A stretch of DNA of 64,000 bases from Lepas anatifera (GCA_034440635.1 JAOTON010000772.1:1666501-1730500); one strand, 5' to 3'; shown: positions 37,020-47,160, numbered from the stretch's first letter. Translations and numbers: made by a program. The notes: generated from the sequence alone by a model not told the origin.

Positions 37020-37110
37020 ATGTGAAGTGGAGAGAGGTGTGGTGTCAATATGCAGTGGAAGGGTCCTTAGTGCCCCCCTGAGATTTAAAAACAAAGAGGG
37101 TTAGAAAAAC
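37020..37110. repeat. Dispersed repeat, partner of 46757-46850
   Basis: Shares gtcaa..gc(a/g)gtgga.ggg.tcct with 46757-46850, followed in both by gcccccct and gagat. AGGTCA-like half-sites follow both copies. Confidence 0.5.
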
Positions 37111-38136
37111 GTCTGTGGGCATGATAGTGATCTACTTTATAGCCGAGTTTCAGGTATTGACCTTGGTCAATGTCTTCAAGGTCAAATGAAGTGGTAAATG
37201 TTGGCAGAGCGGTCCTCCGGGTTGCGTCGGGCGGCAGTAGGATGCCCTGACGTCTGGGGTCCGCCGCTGCGCGTTCGCCCCTCCCGGAGAGATGGGTCTG
37301 CTGCTCCCGTCTGCTGCGCTGTCCTGTGTCTGGTGGCGTGGAGGCGGTCCTCCGTGGAGCGGTGTACATCGGAGCCTGAGTGATCCGTGCCCGGTGACCT
37401 CCCCTGTTCGGCTCTAGCGACTGACAACATCCGCTACCTCATCTTCCGTGCGCTGTGGGATTGACTGCGGTCGGCGCTGTCCCTCGGCGTTCGGGTGGAG
37501 TGAGCAATGCTCACTGATCATACATCGTGGAGTAGCTGCCGCATCTGGGCGGGGAATCGCATCGGACATCCCTGATTACCCAGCCAAAGGAGCAACATCA
37601 GCCTCTGACCATGGAACAGCGGAGCCCTCGGTTGCGATTTGTCGGCCGATTTGTTGGCGTTGGCACGACTCCAACTCCTGCAACTTCCTAGGACGACTGA
37701 GCTCTCTGCTGCGGTGGGGCGACCGAGACTGCGGCCATCCCGGTGTTTGCGATCTTGGGCGCGTTTCTTGGACGGTCCACTGATGCTGCTTTCGAACAAC
37801 TCAATATTTGCCTTTCGATCTCTGTCTCACGATGCCTTTCGAGATCTGAATATGTTCCTTCACGAAGTTTGCTTCTATAGCGATTGTACTCTGGTATCGC
37901 TGGTACATATTATACTGGTATATATAAATTTTTGACAACTTCAAATTGGTATTATTGTGTCATGACTCTTGCATCTTGGCTGTGCCGTTTTCCGTGTTTT
38001 CCTCGAGTTTGGGTCATGTTGTGCATGGTGCATACATTAAACCTGATGTGTTCTGCTGTATAACTCGTTTCGGTTCAGACTGTGCTTCACTTATACATTA
38101 CATTTTCAGACGCTGGTATCGTTTCACATAATTAGG

Positions 38137-38268
38137 ATGAGTGCCTTGAAAGCCCCGTTAAGGCTGGATACCGACTTTCTGCAACGATGTTTAGCCTTAT
38201 TTCCTGGCCAAATGTCGCTAGCGTTTGCATATGGATCTGGGGTCTTTAACCAAACTGGCAACACAAAG
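38137..38268 (+). CDS. TAMM41: TAMM41 exon 1
   Basis: 44 codons from ATG at 38137 to ACAAAG|GTGAGA, phase 0. It contains [18 protein letters not shown] with the Gly-Ser-Gly nucleotide-binding motif of the family. Confidence 0.93.
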
Positions 38269-41200
38269 GTGAGACTTGATGATCTAATATTTCGTGACAT
38301 ATTCATTGTTTGCTGCTCCTCAGTTGCCTTTTATTGAATACGGACCTTGAGCTAATTTATATTGAACGCAGAAGACTGTGTCCATCAACTGAAGCCGATG
38401 TTTCAATCTTGACATTTATGTGTTGAGGCGTTCTTGCCTGTAATGTTATGGAGTTTTGTTTTGGGGGAAAATTTTGGTGAATAACGTAGCATGCTTCTTG
38501 TGAGTTATGTTTGTGTCTGGCGCGGAGGTCTGATTCCACCGTGCGGCGCGCAGGGGAGCCGTATGACGGACTTTATATTCGCGGTGGACGATCCGCAACA
38601 GTGGCACGCCGCCAACATAGCGCGCAACCGCAGTCACTACTCCTTCCTCAAGTACCTCGGCAGCGGCAGTGTCGCCTCCTGCCAGAAGGACTATGGCGCC
38701 AAGGTCTACTTCAACACTCTCATACCGGTGGAGGAGGGGGTAGGTGACGCGCGTGACGGTCGGTTGTAGGTCCACGGACTCAGTTTGGCCTCAGCCCAGT
38801 GGTTTTCAATTTGTCCGTGTATAGGTTTCGTGGTATCGAATTTCAGGATAGATACTGCCATAAAGTTGAAGTTGATACCAGTGGTATTTGTTCAAGTAAG
38901 AATACATTGCAGCCTGATTATGATAATAATAATTGTTGGGAGTTTAACGACGCACCAACTGCTAAGCTTATACAGCGTCGCCAACTCTCATCCTGTTGGT
39001 AGGGATTTGGGGACCCGATTATGATACGATACAATATCACTGGATAACGTTTCTTGGGTGTCATTGGATTAGCAAGGAAATTCATTGGATTAACCAGGGA
39101 AATGAAAACATCGTGTACTCTCAATATATAGTAAGGGGAATACAAAAAGCCCAACGCTCGTTTTTTATGATGAGAACGAAAACAAAGTGTCGGTATATTT
39201 TTGTCCTAGGGTATGATTGCGCCCTTCAGCGATGCAGCTGAACTCTGCGGCCTCAGCGGCCCCTTAACTTGTCTAATGAACCAAAATGAGTTGAATGGGC
39301 TATGGCTTGATTTGATCGACATACAAAATATTGTCGGTCATCTCGGTTGCAGTCACTGCCAGATACCGAAATTGCATGCGTGCAGGTATATTCTAAGGAT
39401 TTATCACGCTTGTGGCTTGCACAGAGAACGTGTACAAATCGGGGTGCTGAGGCGCCGTTCCTGGTTGGCCGTTTCCAGACCATTAAGTACGGTGTGATCT
39501 CGACGGCGGCCTTGAAGGCGGACCTGCTGGACTGGGACACCCTGTACGTGGCTGGTCGACTGCACAAGCCGTGCCGCATACTCTTCGGCCCTACAAGTCG
39601 GTGATTGTTCTAGAACCGTCATAATGGGATTTGAACGGGAGAAGGCGTGTGATAAAGTATGCCGAGAAATCCCCTCTTAGTAGTGCATTCGTCCCAGAAC
39701 TCACCGTTAGCGGAGAAACAGCGTGTAATTAAAGCGGGTGCTGACCTCATCGATTTTAGTGTGGTGTCGCCCGTACAAGGACCTCCGCGGCAGCTCATTA
39801 GACTTACAGAGACACACATATCCGTGCGCGTTAAGAAGTACCCCCTGGTGCGTTGTTGCTCCGTCAGTGGTGAGCTCGGAGAAAATGAATTATACATATA
39901 ATCAGGGGATTTCTCATGGCCTACGCAACGATAGCTCAGATTAGATTGCATGAAATTATAATATTCCTTTTAACCAAATGATGGGACCCGGGATATTCCA
40001 GCCCCCCGTAAATGACTTTATTTTTCCACAATACAACATTAATTTTACACATGTTCTTCATACTGAATCGTTTAAATGCATAATGGTTTCAGCCATGCAT
40101 ATCGGCACTGGCAAACGTCTATGCTGCATAGGTCAAACTTCTGAGGGATAGTCTGGTGTTGTCCTCCATTTGCAGTGGCTTTATGAAAACTGGCCAAAAG
40201 TTAGGCCTTAGCTGTGTGGTCATCAGTTGCTCATGACGCTGAGCTATGGCGCACATTCTGTGATTGTCTGACCTGTGGTTATTGTTTGGCAGCGGACGAG
40301 CTCCGGACGGCGCTGAAGCTGAACCTGCAGTCGGCCCTGCACACGGCGCTGCTGCTACTGCCCAGCCACTTCTCGGAGCGCGAGCTCTACATCAGGATAG
40401 CCGGACTCTCCTACACAGGCAAGTGCTGGAATCTGGCCAAAAGACAGGGTTGCTCCCCAGTCAGTGACGGAGTCTGGTCCCCTTGTTGTCAATTTTGGGT
40501 AAGTGGCTTTAGGCAGGGACTGGTTTGCTTTTTTCACGGTGTTGTGTTCATTTTTACACAGTGTTTTCATCACTGCTACAATCTGTGGTGTCCTTATTTC
40601 CTCATGCGATTTTCTCTTTTTTTCTTTGTCTTTTTACTTGGAATGACAATTTTGTGATGACATTTTGGACCGATGCAACATCGAAGAAAAATATATGGAC
40701 GAAAATTTTTCCCGGTCGATACGGCAGAGTGAAGGGTGTGACTGGTAAGACTCATGTGCTGCTGCTTACCTGTGCGGGATGTCCGGCACGACAGCTGTTC
40801 CGCCGCTCCCCCAGCGCTGCTACAGCGGTACTCCGACAGGTGATTTCCGTATGTGGGTGGGCGAGGACAAGAACAAGGTGTCCAACATCGTGGACGGCCA
40901 GCTGGAGCACCTGCGGCGGCTGTACGCGCCGGCGCGCGCCGCTCTCACCGATTACCTGGAGGTGGAGGGAGGTGCCGGCCGACAGGATGACTCACCCGCC
41001 GCCCGGCTCTACCACCTGACCATGCTGCCGCGAGAACTGCAGGTGAGGGGACCACCTGACCGTGCTGCCGCGAGAACTGCAGGTGAGGGGACCACCTGAC
41101 CGTGCTGCCGCGAGAACTGCAGGTGAGGGGACCACTTGACCATGCTGCCGCGAGAACTGCAGGTGAGGGGACCACCTGACCGTGCTGCCGCGAGAACTGT

Positions 41201-44200
41201 AGGTGAGTGGACCACCTAGTTATGCTGCCGCGAGAACTGCAGTTGAGCGGACCACCTGAACATGCTGCCGCGAGAACTGCAGTTGAGCGGAACCCCTGAA
41301 CATGCTGCCGCGAGAACTGCAGGCGTGGAGAGCGAGAACTGCAAGTGTCCCAAATCGTACATCTAAGGAAATGAATAATCTGAACTCTGGATTTCATACC
41401 CCCGACCACCCCTGAATGGAATTGGAAAGATATCTGACCATGTCATAGGCGGATCCGGGATTTCCGATGGGGGGAGGCCCATGGTCAGAGGGCGCCTGGG
41501 CGGAAAACCTATCAAACGGGCGCCAAAGCCTATCATGGGGCGCTGATACTCGCATCATGGGGGGGATTAATTCGAGGGGGCGCCCAAGGCCAATCAGGGG
41601 AGAGGGAAAAGTGAGTGCCCACCTTGGATCCGTGTATGGGAGGACGTGGTCGACCTGTGCTGGAACGCCCCAACTGTGGACCCTACAACATGACAATTCA
41701 TTTAACCACCGAAACATTCAGCAACGCCGTGTTAAAGGGAATGTGGCACCTTGGTCGAATCCTGGAATTTAGTGAAATTAGGCGTACTTTTAGCCAAAAA
41801 CTAATAAAACCACTCATGATTTCTCTAAAAATATACAATAAGCTCAATATTCTGTTTTTTAGAAATACTCCTCTAGAAAAAGAAATAAATATTAGCCCGT
41901 GGATGATGTCACGATCTGGCAACCACTACCATACTTGAAACGCTTCAATGGCTTCGATTGACTGATGCTCATCGTGACGTCAGGATATGTCGTCACATTA
42001 GCAGCTCACAACAATGGCCGCCCGACGACGGGCTGATGAGGGGGCTGGTGTCAGGTAGGTCTTAGCTTTTTTCTACGGAAATATCAAGTTCCATGACAAA
42101 TGACGTATGGAGTACCGGGTTTTCCGACTTGCTTTACAACTTGGCTATCTCAGTTAAAATCACGTTATGAAGGTGCCACATTCCCTTTAAGGTAAAATTT
42201 GAAGCAATATTCCAGGTAGATCGTACCAGTCAGTGTCCTTGACGTCCCCTTTGTTGTGAAAGATGTGGTCGCTGGCAACACGCATAAACAATGAACAAGA
42301 ATCGAGGGCTCAAGTCCCGGTGGGTCCCCGGAATCAGATTTCGTCGGGTCCCCGTAGCGACGCCGTGCAGCCTTGGCAGTTTAGTGAACCCTTAAGTTAC
42401 TGTTGTGTACAAAGCCGTGACCAGCTTTCACTATTGAGTGGGGCAAAATATTTTTTATATAAATTTTGTTCAAGTTGTTCCTAGTACGACTGGTGCAGTC
42501 GGAGTCTCACTAAAGTCATCAAGGGACTTGTCACAGAGACCCCGACCCCACCACCCGAACGAGCAACTCCCTCAATGGAGGGTTAATTTAGAAGCCAAAG
42601 TTTAACGTCCCACAAAGCACAGGGACGGCCGCCCCGCTCAGGTCACCCTCTCACCAGTCAGTTGCCAGCCGACCTGTACGTCGGGTAAACTATTGAGCGC
42701 CGGAGCGTCTCAGGGGAACCCATCCCAAGCCTGGGCATGCCCTGCCACTGCATGCTGCTGAGCAGCGGGCCGGAGCCCAACGCTCTACCAACTGAGCTAC
42801 CGGGGCGGCTCAGTATTATGTCTCTTGGTTTGGCATTGTCATTGTCTCCCTTTATCAACAAGTTTCAAATATCAATAGTCTTTTGAAAGAGAGCTTACCA
42901 GCCAATGAACCGACTTCAGTGGTGTTACCAGGACCATGCTACAAGAAGTCTGGGGATATTTAACTATGTTTTGGTCACTGTGCTGGTTCCGGGACTATGA
43001 CCATTGGCCGAAATACAGGATACTGATTGGCCATTGACTTATCAGTATCCTATATTTCGCTTGTTATGTCACAATTTCTAAGGGCGTTCGTTCGGTCAGA
43101 CGAAGCTGAAAACCGCACTGCCTGGCTGGGTGGCCCTTTTGTTCCTTTAAGTTATATTTCATTGTAATCTGAGATGAAGGGTGTTGTTTTAAAATTTATT
43201 GAGGTGGATTTACCGTGGAATCAGCTGGCTTCAGCGGCGACGGCTCAGCTGAGTTGGCGAAGATGGCTCAGCTGACTTTGACCCTGTTGGCTCAGCTGGC
43301 GCTAGTGAGGTTGACTCAGCTGACGTTGGCATTCATTTCTCAGTTGACGTCAGTGTTGGAACAGCTGATATTACTTTTGCATCAGCTGACGTTAGTGGTG
43401 GAGCAGCTGACATTAATGGTGGATCTGCTGATCTTACTGGTGGGATAGATGACGTTAGTGGTGGGACAGATGACGTTAGTGGTGGGACAGATGACGTTAG
43501 TGGTGGATCAGCTGACGTTAGTGGTGGCTCGGCTGACGTCAGTGCCGGCGGCCTCAGCAGGTGTGCGTGGCGCGCCGGTGGAACAGAGACGGTCGACATC
43601 GGGACGTGGAGGACGTGCTGCGCGCCGCCGCCTGCGACGTCTACAGCGGCGACGTCATCACCAAAGGTACGTCACACCGCAGCGGCGACGTCATCACCAA
43701 AGGTACGTCACACCGCAGCGGCGACGTCATCACCAAAGGTACGTCACACCGCAACCGTCACGTCATCCCTCAAAGGTTCGTCACACCGCAGCGGCGACGT
43801 CATCACCAAAGGTACGTCACACCGCAGCCGTCACGTCATCCCTCAAAGGTTCGTCACACCGCAGCGGCGACGTCATCACCAAAGGTACGTCACACCGCAG
43901 CGGCGACGTCATCACCAAAGGTACGTCACACCGCAGCCGTCACGTCATCACCAAAGGTATGTCATACCGCAGCGGCGACGTCATCACCAAAGGTACGTCA
44001 CACCGCAGCGGCGACTTCATCACCAAAGGTACGTCACACCGCAGCCGTCACGTCATCCCTCGAAGGTTCGTCACACCACAAACCTCACGTCATACCACAA
44101 CCGTCACGTCATTACCCAAGGTACGTCACACCACAACCGTCACGTCATCAGCCAAAGGTACGTCACACCACAACCGTGGCGGCATCACCAAGGGTATGCC

Positions 44201-44934
44201 ATACCACGAATGCCGCGTCATCACCAAAGGTAAGTCACATTATTTCCAAAGGTACGTCACACCACAATTGCGACGTCATCACCAAAGGCATGCAACACTG
44301 CAGGGGTGACGTCATTATTAAGAGCTGTATTACACCGCAACGGCGACGTCATAATCAAAGCACGTCACATCACAACCGTGCCGCTTTTACCAAGAGTACG
44401 TCACACCGCAGCCTCTACGTCACCACCAGAGCCCATTATTGATGGCATTGTTCAATGCAGGTACAGGCTTCGAGGAAAGCATTGGTAGGTCTTGGCTCGG
44501 CAGCCAAAGCTTAACCTCATTATGAAACGCCTACATGTACACAAACATCTGGGCGCGATATATTGTAGATGCTGAGGCGTCCTAAAACCCCAACACACAC
44601 ATCCACCAATCATAATCTTCTCTCCATCATGTGCATGGAGATTTTTGGGTTTATCCATTTCGAATGATGTAAAGTCTTAGCTGTCGATCTAATGCCCAGA
44701 ATGACTTCCCTTGATCACAAATAACTGTATGGATCAGAAACGATGACGGTGGCGGCTCCGACCGCTGGTTGGTGTGTGACAGCCGTGTCCTGCGTGCTGA
44801 CAGGTCTGTCGGATATCACGGCCCTCTGCAACATCCGGCAGAGCCTGAAGGGCATCCTCACCGCCGGACTCGCAAAGTCGGTGCGCTACAGCGGCCGGAA
44901 ACTGGTCAAAATGACGAAAAGTATGCGCAGGTGA
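38137..44934 (+). CDS. TAMM41: TAMM41, mitochondrial phosphatidate cytidylyltransferase (CDP-DAG synthase), complete
   Basis: Joined as 38137-38268, 38554-38739, 39479-39596, 40293-40418, 40840-41042, 43561-43666, 44804-44934: 1002 nt, 333 aa plus TGA, all phases consistent. TAMM41 makes CDP-diacylglycerol from phosphatidate and CTP on the matrix side of the inner mitochondrial membrane, the first committed step to cardiolipin. The nucleotidyltransferase signature is visible as [10 protein letters not shown] (residues 30-39) and [13 protein letters not shown] (50-62; Asp50, Asp56, Asp57), followed by [44 protein letters not shown] and [20 protein letters not shown]. The length is near the vertebrate protein. 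The first ATG sits at the family's usual N terminus. Oddities: the donor of exon 4 is GC rather than GT, and tandem arrays start at the ends of exons 5 and 6. Confidence 0.95.
38554..38739 (+). CDS. TAMM41: TAMM41 exon 2
   Basis: Acceptor gcggcgcgcag|GGG, donor GAGGGG|GTAGGT, phase 0, 62 codons. It carries the acidic motif [13 protein letters not shown] and [12 protein letters not shown], then [12 protein letters not shown]. Confidence 0.95.
39479..39596 (+). CDS. TAMM41: TAMM41 exon 3
   Basis: Acceptor gccgtttccag|ACC. It encodes [20 protein letters not shown] and [18 protein letters not shown]. The donor ACAA|GTCGGT is weak, but it is the one that joins exon 4 in frame and preserves the family's spacing between RLHKP and LRTAL. 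Confidence 0.88.
40293..40418 (+). CDS. TAMM41: TAMM41 exon 4 (GC donor)
   Basis: Acceptor gtttggcag|CG. It encodes [40 protein letters not shown]. The exon ends ACACAG|GCAAGT in phase 1, a textbook GC donor. Joining to GTGATTTCC at 40840 restores the conserved GLSYTGDFRM. Confidence 0.92.
40840..41042 (+). CDS. TAMM41: TAMM41 exon 5
   Basis: Acceptor ctccgacag|GT, donor CTGCAG|GTGAGG, phase 0. It encodes [20 protein letters not shown] to [11 protein letters not shown]. Its last 32 nt and the donor form the first unit of a 40-bp tandem array that continues into the intron. Confidence 0.93.
41011..41328 (+). repeat. 40-bp minisatellite that iterates the TAMM41 exon 5 splice donor
   Basis: Eight head-to-tail units of 40 bp starting at 41011, 41051, 41091, 41131, 41171, 41211, 41251 and 41291. 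Unit 1 is the exon 5 end plus donor. Units 1-4 keep CTGCAG|GTGAGG, unit 5 has CTGTAG|GTGAGT, units 6-7 have lost the GT (CAGTTGAG) and unit 8 is truncated. Confidence 0.97.
41444..41638. mobile_element. Family D MITE, degraded copy (TAMM41 intron 5)
   Basis: Starts CATAGGCGGATCC and is internally GC-rich with repeated ggggcgcc-like strings; it ends near ttggatccgtgtatg. The right terminus is degenerate and no clean target duplication was found, so the right boundary is approximate. Confidence 0.6.
41732..42190. mobile_element. TTAA-flanked MITE, piggyBac-like (TAMM41 intron 5)
   Basis: Perfect 21-bp terminal inverted repeats: left begins TTAAAGGGAATG and the right end is its exact reverse complement (42170-42190). 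The outermost four bases TTAA on both sides fit a piggyBac-type TTAA duplication. There is no coding capacity. Confidence 0.8.
42451..42809 (-). mobile_element. tRNA-derived SINE, copy 1
   Basis: On the minus strand the head reads GCCGCCCCGG then TAGCTCAGTTGGTAGAGCG, a canonical pol III A box from a tRNA. The body is shared with 46207-46568 and the tail ends in tttatataaaaaa-type sequence. The B box is weak (gggttcccctgag). It lies inside TAMM41 intron 5, antisense to the gene. Confidence 0.85.
43215..43555 (+). repeat. Degenerate array of CAGCTGACGTTAGTGGTGGA-like units upstream of TAMM41 exon 6
   Basis: Units of about 21-27 bp built on cagctgac(g)tt(a/g)gtggtgg. They are loose at the left end and most regular at 43385-43535. 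Each unit carries CTGAC followed by an AG. The array ends directly before the exon 6 acceptor. Confidence 0.85.
43561..43666 (+). CDS. TAMM41: TAMM41 exon 6 (lies between tandem arrays)
   Basis: Acceptor cctcagcag|GTG, with a second in-frame AG three bases earlier; donor CCAAAG|GTACGT, phase 1. It encodes [20 protein letters not shown] then [11 protein letters not shown]. The conserved RDVEDVL identifies it. Its last 22 nt begin the 36-bp array that runs downstream. Confidence 0.9.
43645..44420 (+). repeat. 36-bp minisatellite that iterates the TAMM41 exon 6 splice donor
   Basis: About 20 units of 36-37 bp on the pattern agcggcgacgtcatcacc aaag gtacgtcacaccgc. Unit 1 is the end of exon 6 and its donor. 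About a dozen copies keep a donor-like AAAG|GTACGT or close variant. Units with cgtcatccctcaaagg are 37 bp and change phase. The array decays after about 44200. Confidence 0.95.
44470..44610. mobile_element. SINE-like fragment downstream of the TAMM41 array
   Basis: Ends gatgctgaggcgtcctaaaa then ccccaacacacac, similar to the insertion at 47387-47567. Boundaries are uncertain. Confidence 0.4.
44804..44934 (+). CDS. TAMM41: TAMM41 exon 7 and stop codon
   Basis: Acceptor gtgctgacag|GT completes Gly with the previous exon. It encodes [36 protein letters not shown] and ends KSMRR at TGA 44932-44934. [13 protein letters not shown] is a hallmark of the TAMM41 C terminus. Confidence 0.95.
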
Positions 44935-46070
44935 CCCCTGCCCCCGGCCTTTGGTCGTAGTTAATGAGCATTGCTGCGTTCGCTTCGTGAAGTGAAGTAG
45001 TTCTCTGAAGTTCAAATATTGACAGTGTATTGTTTTGTCCGATGTGTGGTTGTTCGCTGTTACGGAAAAGCAAATAACTCTCAGAGATTTTTATTGTGCT
45101 ATTGTTTGTTTTGGATACAGTTGTTATACTACGTGCAATTCAGACTGAAGTATTCAACATATACAAGTGCCATTTCGTTAGCTAGTCGTGTTTCCGGTGA
45201 AGCCTGATATCTGACCAGGAGTTGCCGGCATGTGGGAAGGCGGAAAATCTATAGTTTGAGAATTATGGGACCTTATTGTATGTCACCCACAGTTGGGTGG
45301 TCTGGCGGCGGTCGCCGTTCAAGTAGAAACACGTGATCTGTTTGGCAGTATCTTGACTTCGGGGAAACATGACGGGCCTACCCCGAGGCCGGCTTCAGTT
45401 GGAAATGACTACCCGTATGTAATTGACAGGCTGCAATGTTATTGTGTGACCTAAGGGGTTGATGCTTGACAAGTTGCCATTAACTTATGTTTCATCTACA
45501 ATGGTACCCGGCCTGTCTTTAATTCGCTTTTATTTGAATGCATTTATTAATTTGAGCGTTAAGAGGGTTTGCACTCAGTCTCAAAACTTCGTGTCGCTTA
45601 TTTTGATCTTTGAACTCTTTGAACACCTGGAAGACCTCCTCGGGATTATATGAAGGCATTATATGATGACATTATATATGGATTATATTTTGGCAGAGCA
45701 ACCAAAGATAGGTGCTACCCTGGAATCTATTCCATGGGTGCTGCTAAAAGATCAATGTTGTATATACCAGATCTGGTTTTCACATGCAGTTTACATGCAT
45801 TGTCCTCATCAGTTTTGATAATAGGGTCGCCACGGGCCTTACGCGCGCATGCGATCGCATTGCTGACACTCCGCACGCGCCCACTGAGGCGGGCCGTGCC
45901 AACAGCAGCGGGCTAGAAGCTGGAAAGCTGATGGTTATACGGTTTTATTATTTTGCCTGAAAACAGTAACTGAATATCACGCACTAGCTCGATTATTACT
46001 TTTCTAGTGTTATCAGTCTTTATTTAGCCGCATTAGTCTTATTACTTGTCGATTATTACTTCTTACTAGT
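44935..46070. other. Sequence downstream of TAMM41
   Basis: Probable 3' UTR followed by unassigned DNA. No AATAAA was noticed close to the stop, so the transcript end cannot be placed. Confidence 0.35.
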
Positions 46071-46100
46071 GATATATATATATTTATGTATTTATGTATT

Positions 46101-46185
<85 letters not shown>

Positions 46186-46206
46186 TTATATATATTTATT
46201 TATATA
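46071..46206. repeat. (TA)n microsatellite
   Basis: About 75 bp of pure TA flanked by tatttatgtatttatgta. Open frames through it (YIYIYI) are not genes. Confidence 0.97.
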
Positions 46207-46568
46207 TATATTTTTTTGTATAAATTTTGTCCAACTTGTTCCCAGTACGGCTGCTGGAGTCGGAGTCTCACTAAAGTCCTCAAGGGACTTGTCAGGGAGA
46301 CCCCGACCCCACCACCCGAACGAGCAACTCCCACAATGAAGGGATAATTTAGAAGCCAAAGTTTAACGTCCCACAAAGCACAGGGACGGCCGCCCCGCTC
46401 AGATCACCCTCTCACCAGTCGGTTGCCAGCCGACCTACGTCGGGAAAACTATTGAGCGCCGGAGCGTCTCAGGGGAACCGATCCCAAGCCTGGACATGCA
46501 CTGCCACTGCATGCTTCTGAGTAGCGGGCCGGAGCCCAACGCTCTACCAACTGAGCTACTTGGGCGGC
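46207..46568 (-). mobile_element. tRNA-derived SINE, copy 2
   Basis: Closely matches 42451-42809 over its length, with head tRNA-like (minus strand TAGCTCAGTTGGTAGAGCG) at the right end. It is flanked by TA-rich sequence on both sides, consistent with insertion into or growth of a TA tract. Confidence 0.85.
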
Positions 46569-46587
46569 ATAATATGATATATACCAG

Positions 46588-46588
46588 C

Positions 46589-46644
<56 letters not shown>

Positions 46645-46645
46645 G
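46588..46645. repeat. (TA)n tract with palindromic ends
   Basis: gcaatatta, a TA run, then taatattgc: the whole tract is a near-perfect palindrome. Confidence 0.93.
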
Positions 46646-46756
46646 CCGGAAGGTACCTCTCTGCAATTCTACGGAAGTGCATGTAAATTGTCTTTTGTAA
46701 CAATTTTGTATTTATTTTCTTTGAGCTTTTAAACTTCCTCTTTCAACTGGCCCCTT

Positions 46757-46850
46757 AACACGTGCAGTTGAGAGGAGTCTGGCGTCAACGCGCTGTGGAG
46801 GGGGTCCTAAATTGCCCCCTCCCTTGAGATCTTGGAAACCAAGAGTTCCT
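46757..46850. repeat. Dispersed repeat, partner of 37020-37110
   Basis: See partner entry. Confidence 0.5.
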
Positions 46851-46859
46851 TGAAATTAT

Positions 46860-47160
46860 GAGGTCAAGGTCATTCAAGGCCAATGACCTATGACGTAACA
46901 ATATGACATATTCCCAATAATGTACAATATAACTGGCACTATAGCAGCCTGTAGGCGGGATATTAGGTTTTGACCTTGAAAAATACCTTTGATCTTGACC
47001 TGTGACCTGGACCTTGAGTAGGCTCAACTATAAAGTCATAGCATAACATATGTCGCACTGAATAATGCCATCTGACCGGAATTCTGAGGGTCAATGACCT
47101 TGAACTGTGATATTCGACCTTGAACTTGACCTTCATGTGGGTTGACCTTGACATATAACC
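46860..47160. promoter_or_regulatory. Cluster of TCAAGGTCA nuclear-receptor half-sites (repeat-derived)
   Basis: Exact TCAAGGTCA or its complement at 46864-46872, 46971-46979, 47095-47103 and 47143-47151, plus several AGGTCA variants. TCAAGGTCA is the extended half-site of ERR and FTZ-F1 receptors. The cluster is intergenic and part of repeat DNA, so function is speculative. Confidence 0.3.

Larger units (their letters stand above)
31802..38136. other. Intergenic region between the lipase and TAMM41
   Basis: Contains two LINE tails, the AGGTC array, a direct repeat of caagcagttagtcagta at 34278 and 34310, and a gagttgactca-rich stretch at 36780-36930. The segment 37200-37790 is GC-rich and precedes the TAMM41 start by about 350 bp; it could include the promoter or 5' UTR but shows no conserved frame. 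Confidence 0.45.

Noticed and set aside
41011..41328. CRISPR-like regular repeat
   Set aside because: Units are contiguous without spacers and overlap a coding exon end, so it is a minisatellite in a eukaryotic gene.
42735..42809. tRNA gene on the minus strand
   Set aside because: The A box is good, but the B box and acceptor pairing are degraded and the same head is followed by the same non-tRNA body at 46207-46568, so it is a SINE.
43449..44442. Two long plus-strand frames (286 and 293 codons) of His/Arg/Thr-rich repeats
   Set aside because: They are open because the 36-bp minisatellite has no stop in several frames. Only the first part, 43561-43666, is supported as TAMM41 exon 6.
46069..46347. 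92-codon frame of Tyr-Ile repeats
   Set aside because: Translation of a (TA)n microsatellite running into a SINE.
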